Positions 26,580 through 33,957 of a stretch of 64,000 nucleotides of DNA are shown piece after piece. The stretch is from Paenibacillus sp. JZ16 (GTDB taxonomy: Bacteria > Bacillota > Bacilli > Paenibacillales > Paenibacillaceae), in contig NZ_CP017659.1 in assembly GCF_015326965.1 (NCBI RefSeq), positions 4,964,001 through 5,028,000 of the forward strand, written 5' to 3'. Within the stretch, counting starts at the first letter, position 1, and the number at the start of each line of letters is the position of its first letter. Made by a program: the position numbers and the translations under genes. A model generated the notes under the pieces. The model was not told the DNA's origin, ran no database searches, and saw nothing but the letters and a program-made list of their open reading frames with translations.

Positions 26580-27323
26580 ATGAAAGGGCCTTCACGCTCG
26601 GGAAACCGTCCGTTTTATCTGTCCTCCCGTATGCATTATTTGCGCGAGAATTTTATCCATCCCCCGTTTGATTATGAGCACGAACTGCTGGAAGCGATCC
26701 GCTTCGGCGATGAGAATAGAGCCATGGATATGCTTCGTAAGATTAACGAGCTGGAAGCGGCTGTGCTTGCGACGTATCCGCTTCGGTCGAAGAAGAATGC
26801 CCTGATTGCGTCCTGTACCTTATTTACCCGGGCGATCATCAAAGGCGGCGTAGATCCTGAGATTGCCTTTCATTTAAGTGATACGATGATCCTTGAGATT
26901 GAGAAAATGACCGATGTGGAGCGGCTGGTTCATTTTGAATATGAGATGCTGGTGCAGTTTGTGTCGATGATTCGCTCCGAGAAGGAAGACGTGTCGTTCT
27001 CTCACATTGTGAATCTGGCGATCTATTACATCCGGGAGCATATTTTCGAGGAGTTGTCCCTGCAGAGGGTTGCGGAGTATTTGAAAGTCCATCCGAGTTA
27101 TCTGTCCGATCGCTTTAAGCGGGAGACGGGCGAACCCTTGACAACCTTTATTAATCGGCGGAAGATCGAGGAATCCAAGCATTTGCTGGCCAATACGAAT
27201 CAGTCGATATCGGAAATTGCGTTTACGTTCAAGTTTTGCAGCCAGAGTTATTATACGCAATTATTCAAGAATTTTACGGGGATGACGCCGAGACAATTCC
27301 GGATCAGCGGTACGGCGCGATAA
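26580..27323 (+). CDS. AraC-family regulator with helical N-terminal domain
   Basis: A 247-residue regulator. The N-terminal part (about 10-145) is all helical, without a cupin, and resembles the middle region of YesN-type regulators (MLRKINELEAAVLATYPL, ALIASCTLFTRAIIKGG). The C-terminal part shows LSLQRVAEYLKVHPSYLSDRF and ISEIAFTFKFCSQSYYTQLF, then MTPRQFR. ATG 26580 follows AGGTGGTG. Divergence from the GH65 gene suggests it senses a disaccharide or its phosphate and controls phosphorylase expression. An ATACT-AA-AGTAT palindrome at about 26530-26541 in the shared promoter is a possible operator. Confidence 0.87.
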   Translation: MKGPSRSGNRPFYLSSRMHYLRENFIHPPFDYEHELLEAIRFGDENRAMDMLRKINELEAAVLATYPLRSKKNALIASCTLFTRAIIKGGVDPEIAFHLSDTMILEIEKMTDVERLVHFEYEMLVQFVSMIRSEKEDVSFSHIVNLAIYYIREHIFEELSLQRVAEYLKVHPSYLSDRFKRETGEPLTTFINRRKIEESKHLLANTNQSISEIAFTFKFCSQSYYTQLFKNFTGMTPRQFRISGTAR

Positions 27324-27490
27324 AGGACGATCATAATGAACAACGAGAAGAGAGAGACACCCTCATGAAGAAACTAATGCAGAAAATGCTTCACTTAAGT
27401 CTGGAGAAAAAGCTGATTGCGGCGTTAGTTCTTGAGAATGCAACCGGATTTCAACTCGTTGGCCGATCGGTCATACGATGTATGGAGGAG

Positions 27491-27528
27491 CAACCTGTCT
27501 CTTAGCTTTTAAGATCAGGTTGTTTTTT
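27491..27528 (+). terminator. Rho-independent terminator downstream of the AraC gene
   Basis: CAACCTG pairs with CAGGTTG, the inner TCTTA with TAAGA, then six T. Between the AraC stop and this hairpin lies a possible 46-codon ORF (27365-27505) with no good ribosome site, which I do not call a gene. Confidence 0.75.
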
Positions 27529-27615
27529 GTTGAAATATCAGGAACGTATGTTCTATAATGATGAAGCGAGTTTGAACCTATAAGTGTTTTATACATACCA
27601 GATTGGGGAGAACCT

Positions 27616-28086
27616 ATGAATTCCTATTGTACATATGCATTGCATCAAATCGAGGTGGCTGTCATCTCTGTTGTTGCGATTATCGACAGGCTGGATGAAT
27701 CGGATTTGCTCGTTCAACCGACAGAAGACAAGCATTCCGTTGGAGAGCTGCTCAAGCATATTGCAGTGATCTGCCGGGCTGATTTTTACATATCGGGCGG
27801 GGCCACGCAAGAGGAGATGGATGCTTATTATGAGGGCGTGTCGTTAAATAACCTGAAGGATATACAGGCCGAATTGTTAAGCAGCTATTCACATTTGGAG
27901 CAGGCATTCAGAGACATGACGGAAGAAGAGCTCCATCAAGAGAAGACTTCCTACTGGGGCGTCACCTATTCAAGGTATGAATGGCTGCTTGAAATCGTCG
28001 CCCATCTGTATCACCATCGAGGACAACTGCATGCGATGCTGGTTCACTGTAACGGGAAGGATCCGAAGGTTCCGTTATTCGAATAG
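27616..28086 (+). CDS. DinB-family putative metal-dependent protein
   Basis: A 156-residue four-helix protein of the DinB/YfiT-like superfamily. The predicted metal ligands are a His in ELLKHIAVIC and two His in AHLYHHRGQLHAMLV, the standard three-His pattern. Some relatives are thiol-dependent transferases (bacillithiol or mycothiol S-transferases), but most, including this one, lack a proven function. GGGGAG precedes ATG 27616. It is flanked by terminator on the left and by a 550-base leader region of glpP on the right, so it is likely a single gene. Confidence 0.85.
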   Translation: MNSYCTYALHQIEVAVISVVAIIDRLDESDLLVQPTEDKHSVGELLKHIAVICRADFYISGGATQEEMDAYYEGVSLNNLKDIQAELLSSYSHLEQAFRDMTEEELHQEKTSYWGVTYSRYEWLLEIVAHLYHHRGQLHAMLVHCNGKDPKVPLFE

Positions 28087-28332
28087 TTTTCGCCAGGAAG
28101 AGGAGATCAAGGCAGGGCCGCGCAACGATCGGGACGTAAAGCCGCTCAACATACAGCGGTTGTTGCCGGTTCGGAAACCCTTCGAAGCGAATTGTGCAGA
28201 TATTAACCATAGATTTAAGTTTACATGGACTCGAATTTCCCTTCCGGATTCGGGTCCTTTATATCTTGCAGCATCATAAATTCGTCGTTCGCGCCATGAT
28301 ATTTGTTACATTGAATTGATATTCTTTTAAAT
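28087..28332. other. Gap between the DinB gene and the glpP promoter
   Basis: I see no gene, RNA or clear repeat. The sequence around 28110-28170 is GC-rich with scattered short inverted repeats (such as GCCGCT and AGCGGT), which may be the decayed end of a transcript; no T tract follows. Confidence 0.4.
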
Positions 28333-28362
28333 TCGACAAAATAATACAAATTTCGCTATAGA
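28333..28362 (+). promoter_or_regulatory. Possible SigA promoter of glpP
   Basis: TCGACA (28333-28338) and TATAGA (28357-28362) are separated by 18 bases in an AT-rich stretch. If used, transcription begins near 28369 and leaves a 270-base leader before glpP. Confidence 0.45.
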
Positions 28363-28396
28363 CTACGGCTAAATCATTCCTCTATGATAGATATTA

Positions 28397-28520
28397 AATA
28401 GCTTGGCAAGCTATTCTGAAAGCGCTATCCTGATCTTCGCTGAACCGAATGATCCTAAGTCTAGGGGGAATCCACCAAACCAGGGGACATAGCAGAATCC
28501 GTTAATTGAATGGTAAGCGC
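28397..28520 (+). ncRNA. Structured 5' leader of glpP, possibly riboswitch-like
   Basis: A perfect hairpin (AATAGCTT, loop GGC, AAGCTATT; 28397-28415) precedes a domain closed by AGCGCT (28421) and AAGCGC (28514-28520), with CC and GG also facing. Inside are the purine-rich blocks CTAGGGGGAATCCACC, CAGGGGACATAGC and AGAATCCG. The blocks GGGGGA-x-CCA, GGGG and GAATCCG, and the end GGTAAGCGC, recall the ydaO-yuaA (c-di-AMP) riboswitch, but the spacing is shorter and the order does not match fully. I therefore call it only a structured leader. A covariance search is needed for a family. Confidence 0.3.
28417..28430 (+). promoter_or_regulatory. Putative CcpA (cre) site in the glpP leader
   Basis: TGAAAGCGCTATCC fits the consensus TGWNANCGNTNWCA at every defined position but the last. 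It lies about 50 bases after the predicted start of transcription. Catabolite repression of glycerol genes through CcpA is established in Bacillus subtilis, so a cre here is expected. Confidence 0.6.
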
Positions 28521-28639
28521 ATACATGATGTGTCGAAGCCTTGATGAGTGCCGTTAACACAGATTTTACATATCGTTAATACTCTCATGATCCTAACGCC
28601 TTACCATAAGAGTGTTCGGTAAAAGGGGGACACGCACTT

Positions 28640-29194
28640 ATGGCAGAACAAAGGACACGGCGTCTTCCCGTAATCGCTTCGATTACCAAGCTGGAACAGA
28701 TCGATGCGGCTGTGAACAGCACGGTGGAACGGGTGAACCTGATGACAGGCGATATTTTGAAACTCAGGGATATCGTGAATCGACTTCACTCCTCAGGCAA
28801 AAAAGTGTTTGTTCATCTGGAGATGGTAAGCGGCATTGGCCGGGATAATTCGGCGGTGCAGTATTTGGCCGATTCGTACAAGATCGACGGGATCATTACG
28901 ACGAAGACGAATACGGTATTGGCTTCGCGCCAAGCGGGCATTAGCTCAATACAGCGAGTGTTTGCCATTGATACGACAGCTTTAAGAACCGCAGTGAAAA
29001 TGATCGGACAAGCCCGTCCGGATGAGGTGGAACTAATGCCGGGACTCATGCCCCGCGTAATCCGCGACCTGAAGAAGGAAATTCACTGTCCGCTTATTGT
29101 GGGAGGTTTTTTACGAAGCGAGGAAGAAATCGATGAGGCGCTGGCAAACGGTGCAGACCTCGTATCTACAGGAGATACGCGTTTTTGGACGTAA
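28640..29194 (+). CDS. glpP: Glycerol uptake antiterminator GlpP
   Basis: A 184-residue cytoplasmic RNA-binding protein of the GlpP family. With glycerol 3-phosphate bound, it lets RNA polymerase pass leader terminators of glycerol and glycerophosphodiester genes. Family stretches are LPVIASITKLEQID, VFVHLEMVSGIGRD, GIITTKTN, VELMPGLMPRVI and PLIVGGFLRSEEEI; the fold is a TIM barrel. Length is normal (about 185). AAAAGGGGG precedes ATG 28640. The next genes encode a UgpB-like binding protein, two permeases and a glycerophosphodiester phosphodiesterase, an arrangement consistent with local control of glycerophosphodiester use. The leader at 29246-29345 is the likely RNA target. Confidence 0.93.
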   Translation: MAEQRTRRLPVIASITKLEQIDAAVNSTVERVNLMTGDILKLRDIVNRLHSSGKKVFVHLEMVSGIGRDNSAVQYLADSYKIDGIITTKTNTVLASRQAGISSIQRVFAIDTTALRTAVKMIGQARPDEVELMPGLMPRVIRDLKKEIHCPLIVGGFLRSEEEIDEALANGADLVSTGDTRFWT

Positions 29195-29245
29195 GGTTCC
29201 CTGTACGGTGATGGATTAACTATAATTACATATTTGCTAGGGGTG

Positions 29246-29345
29246 GAGACGATGAGATAACCCGAGTAGCAGCTACTTTAGCTTTTATAGGAGGTGGTGG
29301 CTCTTAGGTTGCGCTCTTTTTGACGTCTCTATTTTTGTGCGCTTT
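29246..29345 (+). promoter_or_regulatory. Predicted GlpP-responsive leader/terminator upstream of the ugp-like operon
   Basis: The 300-base gap holds no gene. GAGACG (29246-29251) can pair with CGTCTC (29324-29329); inside, GAG with CTC (314-316) and AACC (259-262) with GGTT (307-310), plus a local hairpin AGTAG-CAG-CTACT (29265-29277). TATTTTT follows the outer stem and CTTTTT twelve bases later. A long terminator stem just after glpP is what a GlpP target should look like. Target assignment is inference; I cannot compare it with known leaders here. Confidence 0.45.
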
Positions 29346-29494
29346 TTAAGGGGTAGACGGGTTGAGTGGATGGGAGATTTCCCTCATTCCTTTAGGATCC
29401 GCGTGCCGTTGAACCGGCCATTTTGTTGAAGTGGATGGACAGCAGTGATGAAGATGAATGATGAGTAGATTCGAAAGGGGACAATTGATCATCT

Positions 29495-30832
29495 ATGAAA
29501 AAGAAATCATGGTTGTTAATGTTACTGACCATATTTATGGTTATTACCACAGCTTGCGGAGGCGGCGGTGGAAGTGAAAGCGCCGGAGGAGAGGTTTCGC
29601 TCGACGATGTGGAAGCCGCTTCGATGGATATGAAGAATGATACAACACCTGTCAAAATCCAGTACTGGCATGCCCACGCGGATGCTCAACTGGAAGGCTT
29701 GAACTACATGATCGCAGAATTCCAGAAGAAGTACCCGCATATTACGGTAGAGCCGGTGTTCCAGGGCGGCTATCCTGATCTTCACAAAAAATTATCGGCT
29801 GCAGTGGCTGCGAATGACGTGCCGGCTGTAACGAATGTTGAAGTTGCGTCCCTGCCTAACTTTGCGGACAGCGGTGTGTTCTCTGATTTGGGCCCATGGA
29901 TTAAGCGCGATGAAGTGAAGATGGACGATTTCGCCAAAGGAATGCTGAATGCATATGCATTCAACGGCAAGCAATATGGGTTCCCTCTGATCGTTAGTAC
30001 CAGTGTGTTTGTATACAACAAAACGATGCTGGACGAGCTGGGTGTAGAGCCGCCGCAAAAGTGGGATGAGATCGATGACTTTAATGCGAAGGTAACGAAA
30101 AAAGAAGGCGACAAAACGACGCGTTATGCCTTCTCCGTTCCTGGCTGGGATACGTGGTATTACGATCCGTGGAACATTAACGGCGGCGGACAAATCCTGA
30201 CCGAGGACCTGAGTGCATCGGCCGTTGAGAATGAAGAGTCGCTTCGTTATCTTCAGAATTTCTACAAATGGCAAAATGAAGGCCACATGCATATGGGCTT
30301 CGGGAAGGGTGCTTCCGATAATATGCGCCAAATGTTCCTGGGCGGCGAGATCGCCATGGTTCAGCATTCATCGGCTTTGCTCAAGATGTACCGCGAGAAT
30401 GCGGACTTTGAGGTTGGCGTATCCTTTATCCCTGGCGATAAAGTTCGGACCTCCAACATTGGCGGCGCGGGGATCGTCATGATGGACGGTGCCGAGGATC
30501 TGGAGAAAGAAGCGGCTTGGAAATTTATCGAGTTCATGACTTCGGCGGAGCAAAACATTAAGTGGGCTGAATCCGTTGGATACCTGCCGACAAGAAAATC
30601 CGCAATCGAGTCTGAGGAAGGCAATCAATATTTCGAAAGATGGCCGCAATACAGAGCGGTATACGAGCATTTTGATGAAGTAACGCCGCGTCTGCAGCAC
30701 CCGGCTTACCCTGAATTCAGCGAAGTTTATAAGGAAGTCGTAGGGGAAATGGTGCTGAACAAAAAAGATCCGACACCACTTATGCAGGATGCAGCCAAAA
30801 AGATCAACGATATTCTGGCTGACTATGAGTGA
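29495..30832 (+). CDS. UgpB-like ABC substrate-binding lipoprotein
   Basis: A 445-residue binding protein. The signal peptide ends in the lipobox ITTACGGG (lipidated Cys21) followed by a Gly/Ser linker. The mature part starts VKIQYWHAHADAQLEGLNYM, like the FWH-x4 start of UgpB, then AEFQKKYPHITVEPVFQGGYPDLHKKL, PAVTNVEVASLPNFADSGVF and the GGEIAMVQHSSALL hinge region. In UgpB these parts bind glycerol 3-phosphate or glycerophosphodiesters. Placement between glpP and a phosphodiesterase gene supports a glycerophosphodiester ligand, though the family also binds sugars. Expression is probably controlled at the leader upstream. Confidence 0.9.
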   Translation: MKKKSWLLMLLTIFMVITTACGGGGGSESAGGEVSLDDVEAASMDMKNDTTPVKIQYWHAHADAQLEGLNYMIAEFQKKYPHITVEPVFQGGYPDLHKKLSAAVAANDVPAVTNVEVASLPNFADSGVFSDLGPWIKRDEVKMDDFAKGMLNAYAFNGKQYGFPLIVSTSVFVYNKTMLDELGVEPPQKWDEIDDFNAKVTKKEGDKTTRYAFSVPGWDTWYYDPWNINGGGQILTEDLSASAVENEESLRYLQNFYKWQNEGHMHMGFGKGASDNMRQMFLGGEIAMVQHSSALLKMYRENADFEVGVSFIPGDKVRTSNIGGAGIVMMDGAEDLEKEAAWKFIEFMTSAEQNIKWAESVGYLPTRKSAIESEEGNQYFERWPQYRAVYEHFDEVTPRLQHPAYPEFSEVYKEVVGEMVLNKKDPTPLMQDAAKKINDILADYE

Positions 30833-31788
30833 TGCCTATGGAGACCAATAAACAAGTGACAAAGGCGGCGTCCAATCGGGCGACCGCTTCGGTCTCTAAA
30901 CGGATGTCTCATACGTTGATCGAGAAGTGGAAGGACTTTTCGTTCGCGGTTCCGGCGTTGTTATTCATGGGCGTGTTTTTGTATTATCCCCTGGGCTATT
31001 CCGTGTACATTAGTTTTACGAACTGGAACATGACCCGTCCCGTGAAGAAATTCGTGGGCGTCGATAACTATACGCGCTTGCTGTCGAACTCGGATTTCTA
31101 TCACTCCTTGAAGGTCACGTTCTTGTATACCGTGATGGACGTTGTATTTACGCTTGTCATCGGACTGCTGCTGGCGTTGCTGCTCAACGTGTCGTCGTCA
31201 CGGTTGTTCGGATTCATGCGCGGCGTCATTTTTATGCCCTATTACATCTCGATGGTTGTCGCGGCCATGGTATTTACATGGATTTACAATGGACAATACG
31301 GGCTATTGAATTCCATTGTTTCCTGGTTCGGCATGGAGCCGGTCGAATGGCTGACCAACCCTTCGACGGCACTGCCGGCGCTGGTTGCCGTTTCCGTATG
31401 GAAGGGCGTCGGCTTTGCGATGATCCTCTTTATTGCAGGTATGCGCGGGATTCCGGCCGAGTATTATGAGGCAGCTTCGATTGATGGAGCCAGCAAGTTC
31501 CGGCAGTTCCGCAACATTACGCTGCCGCTCTTGTCGCCTATGACCCTGTTTTTGGTCATCACCAGCTTTATCTCCTCTATGCAGGTGTTCCAGTCGATCG
31601 ACGTCATGACGGGCGGCGGTCCGCTCAAGGCAACGAATGCGATTGTGTACTGGATCTATACGATGGCCTTTGATGAATTCAAAACAGGAAGAGCCTCGGC
31701 GCTTGTCATGATTCTGTTTGTAATCATATTGCTGTTAACATTGGTACAATGGGTGGTCAGCAGGAAGAAGGTGCACTATGAAGGATAA
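30832..31788 (+). CDS. UgpA-like ABC transporter permease
   Basis: A 318-residue permease with a long basic N-terminus, first membrane helix at about residues 38-60, and the EAA loop EYYEAASIDGASKFRQFRNI near 215-235, followed by VMTGGGPL. ATG 30832 overlaps the binding-protein stop (TGATG), so translation is coupled; the GTG one codon earlier and the ATG at 30838 are alternatives. It forms the channel with the next gene product. Confidence 0.9.
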   Translation: MPMETNKQVTKAASNRATASVSKRMSHTLIEKWKDFSFAVPALLFMGVFLYYPLGYSVYISFTNWNMTRPVKKFVGVDNYTRLLSNSDFYHSLKVTFLYTVMDVVFTLVIGLLLALLLNVSSSRLFGFMRGVIFMPYYISMVVAAMVFTWIYNGQYGLLNSIVSWFGMEPVEWLTNPSTALPALVAVSVWKGVGFAMILFIAGMRGIPAEYYEAASIDGASKFRQFRNITLPLLSPMTLFLVITSFISSMQVFQSIDVMTGGGPLKATNAIVYWIYTMAFDEFKTGRASALVMILFVIILLLTLVQWVVSRKKVHYEG

Positions 31789-32638
31789 TTATATGGCTGG
31801 ATCCGCCAAGAACCGGAAGGCCATGATGACGCTCCGCGTGATCGGAGCCGTGATCGTGACCCTCGTCATGTTCTTTCCGGTGTACTGGCTGCTGATCAGC
31901 GCGCTCAAGACGCAGTCCGAGATGCGAATGGCCGTTCCTACATTCTGGCCGGAAAACTTTGCCTGGCAGAACTTTGCCGAAGCCTTCCGGGTTATCCCTT
32001 ACGCCCGGTTCTTCGGCAATACCTTGCTCATGGCGGTCGGCACCATTATTCTGCAGCTGAACGTGGCGCTCATGGCCGCTTATGCATTCGCGAAGGGGAA
32101 GTTCTGGGGACGGGACGCGCTGTTTCTGTTGGTGCTTGCCGCGTTGATCGTTCCGGAGCAGGTGATTTTCGTTCCCGTGTACGTCATGATGTCCAAACTC
32201 GATTGGCTGAACACCTTCTGGGCGCTTATCGTACCTCACGGGGCGTCCGCCTATGCGATATTCCTGCTCAGGCAGGCGTTCAAATCGATTAACAACGACG
32301 TGCTGGAAGCGGCACGCGTGGATGGAGCCGGTCGGTTCTCCATTCTGTACAGGCTGTTGTTCCCGATGGCGATGCCGACGATCGTCACCATGGGCGTGCT
32401 GATCTTCATTTCGTCCTGGAATTCATATTTTTGGCCGCTGATCATGACCAACAACAACGACATGCGTGTGCTTACGGTAGGTATTGCGATGCTGCGGGAT
32501 TCCATTGCCGGAAATGAAGCGATGTTCTTCAATGTCATTATGGCGTCCAGCGTCATGGCGATTATCCCGATCGTACTGGTCTTTACGGTCATGCAGAAAC
32601 ATATTGTGGCCGCGATGGCGAATTCAACGTTTAAATAA
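31778..32638 (+). CDS. UgpE-like ABC transporter permease
   Basis: A 286-residue six-helix permease with EAA loop DVLEAARVDGAGRFSILYRL (about 180-200) and an EQVIFVPVYVM segment typical of UgpE/MalG proteins. It overlaps the preceding permease by 11 bases. AGAAGGTG precedes ATG 31778. No ATPase (UgpC) gene follows; the shared ATPase expected elsewhere would drive it. Confidence 0.9.
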   Translation: MKDNYMAGSAKNRKAMMTLRVIGAVIVTLVMFFPVYWLLISALKTQSEMRMAVPTFWPENFAWQNFAEAFRVIPYARFFGNTLLMAVGTIILQLNVALMAAYAFAKGKFWGRDALFLLVLAALIVPEQVIFVPVYVMMSKLDWLNTFWALIVPHGASAYAIFLLRQAFKSINNDVLEAARVDGAGRFSILYRLLFPMAMPTIVTMGVLIFISSWNSYFWPLIMTNNNDMRVLTVGIAMLRDSIAGNEAMFFNVIMASSVMAIIPIVLVFTVMQKHIVAAMANSTFK

Positions 32639-32665
32639 CCACATAACCGAATGAAGCGGTATTCA

Positions 32666-32710
32666 AGACGGCATGGAAACGGTGGGCAAGGATACACCGC
32701 TATGCCGTCT
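32666..32710 (+). other. Strong hairpin between the permease and phosphodiesterase genes
   Basis: AGACGGCAT pairs perfectly with ATGCCGTCT, and inner CGGTG with CACCG. Only CTCTGTATTCT follows, so it is a poor terminator. It may be a processing or stability element or an attenuator that GlpP acts on. Confidence 0.5.
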
Positions 32711-32882
32711 CTCTGTATTCTCCCGAAGGTTATGATCTGCTGCAGACAGCAGGGATCGGAAAGTTCATGGCGAACAGTCCTATAGAGCTTTAAATACCAC
32801 CCCGATTACGTAAGTCAGTCCGTTACCGTAAGATACTGGCGTGATCGAGGCCATCAATCGACTAGATATGGAGGAATTGCAC

Positions 32883-33602
32883 ATGGAAGTACGTGGATTG
32901 GCTCATAGAGGGTATCCGCTGAAATACCCGGAGAACACGATGCTGGGCTTTCAGAAAGCATTGGAGCTTGGCTTCTCGCACTTGGAGCTGGATGTTCAGC
33001 TGACGAAGGACGGCGTGCCCGTTGTGATTCATGATGCGACGGTAAACCGGACGACCAACGGAACAGGGGCAATCAATGCCTTCACGCTGGAGGAAATACG
33101 CAAGCTGGATGCAGGTTCAGGAGAAGTGATTCCCACGCTGGAGGAAGCACTGCGTTTTGCCAAGGATCGGATGATCGTTGACATTGAGCTGAAGCAGATG
33201 GGGGATACCTACCCCGGCCTGGAACAGAAGGTCATTGACGTAATTAAGGATACGGGCATGGAGAAGCAGGTGTTTCTCACCTCCTTCGATCATTATTCCA
33301 TTGAACGGGCACGCTCCCTGGATCCTGACATTGAGCTGGGCCTTGTGATTTATGGAGCTACGCCATCGGTGTTCCCTTATCTGGAGAAGATCGGGGCTCG
33401 TTATGTGTCCGTCAAATATGTGTACGTGACTCCTTCCTTTATGGAGGAGGCGCGCAAGCGGGGCATCCAGCTCATTGTCTGGACGCCGGACGATGAGGCT
33501 GTACTGGCATCTCTTGCCCAATACCCTGAGCTCTTGATCGTTACGAACAATCTGGAGGGCTGGGCCAGAGTATACAAGGAGAAGATTGCGCTGAACGCCT
33601 AA
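32883..33602 (+). CDS. Glycerophosphodiester phosphodiesterase
   Basis: A 239-residue TIM-barrel enzyme that cuts glycerophosphodiesters into glycerol 3-phosphate and an alcohol. Motifs: GLAHRGYPLKYPENTMLGF (His, Arg, Glu), HLELDVQLTKDG (Glu, Asp metal ligands) and VVIHDATVNRTT (catalytic His). Later VDIELKQ and LIVWTPDD fit. There is no signal peptide, so it acts on imported substrate. ATG 32883 follows TGGAGGAATTGCAC; the open frame to GTG 32841 adds 14 non-family residues. Together with GlpP and the UgpBAE-like importer it completes a route from external glycerophosphodiesters to glycerol 3-phosphate, the GlpP co-inducer. Confidence 0.93.
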   Translation: MEVRGLAHRGYPLKYPENTMLGFQKALELGFSHLELDVQLTKDGVPVVIHDATVNRTTNGTGAINAFTLEEIRKLDAGSGEVIPTLEEALRFAKDRMIVDIELKQMGDTYPGLEQKVIDVIKDTGMEKQVFLTSFDHYSIERARSLDPDIELGLVIYGATPSVFPYLEKIGARYVSVKYVYVTPSFMEEARKRGIQLIVWTPDDEAVLASLAQYPELLIVTNNLEGWARVYKEKIALNA

Positions 33603-33873
33603 CGGCTCCAGAAAAACTGATGCGCAAGCTGGGTGATATGTACAAGGCGCCGCTTGCATTTATAAGGTTAGGGGAAACGCCCGTTGACGGTCCCTGGAGT
33701 AGGCAGGTGTATGTATCAAAGGATCTGTCCTGGTCTTGGAGCGGGGGCAGGTCCTGTGTTAATTAATGGGTTTAAATATCTGATATCCTGCGTGTTCTGC
33801 TGCTTATACTAGCGGATAATGCGGCGGGCTTTATTCGGATTGCCGAATTTGAAAATTTAATGAAAATTTTCAG
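33603..33873. other. Gap upstream of the DHA2 transporter promoter
   Basis: No gene seen. GGATCTGTCC (33721) can pair with GGGCAGGTCC (33744) with two G-T pairs but lacks a T tract. ATTCGG-ATTG-CCGAAT at 33833-33848 is a perfect palindrome. An AT-rich stretch (33849-33871) just before the -35 could act as an UP element. Confidence 0.5.
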
Positions 33874-33902
33874 TTGACCTGCGGACAATTGTCCGTTAGA
33901 AT
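33874..33902 (+). promoter_or_regulatory. SigA promoter of the transporter-tetR operon
   Basis: TTGACC (33874-33879), a 17-base spacer, TAGAAT (33897-33902), each five of six to consensus. The first operator palindrome fills most of the spacer. Confidence 0.75.
33882..33895 (+). promoter_or_regulatory. Operator 1, 14-bp palindrome between -35 and -10
   Basis: CGGACAATTGTCCG is a perfect palindrome and is repeated exactly at 33917. The position between the promoter elements means that a bound repressor excludes RNA polymerase. The TetR protein encoded downstream is the likely binder. Confidence 0.75.
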
Positions 33903-33916
33903 AAAAAACGCGTTAC

Positions 33917-33930
33917 CGGACAATTGTCCG
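33917..33930 (+). promoter_or_regulatory. Operator 2, identical palindrome downstream of the transcription start
   Basis: Second exact copy of CGGACAATTGTCCG, centre to centre 35 bases from operator 1 (about 3.3 helical turns), within the untranslated leader. Confidence 0.75.
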
Positions 33931-33957
33931 TATACAGAGATAAGGGAGGATAAGGTC

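Noticed and set aside
27365..27505. 46-codon ORF between the AraC gene and its terminator
   Set aside because: No good ribosome site, no recognised family, and its end runs into the terminator hairpin; more likely an untranslated 3' end.
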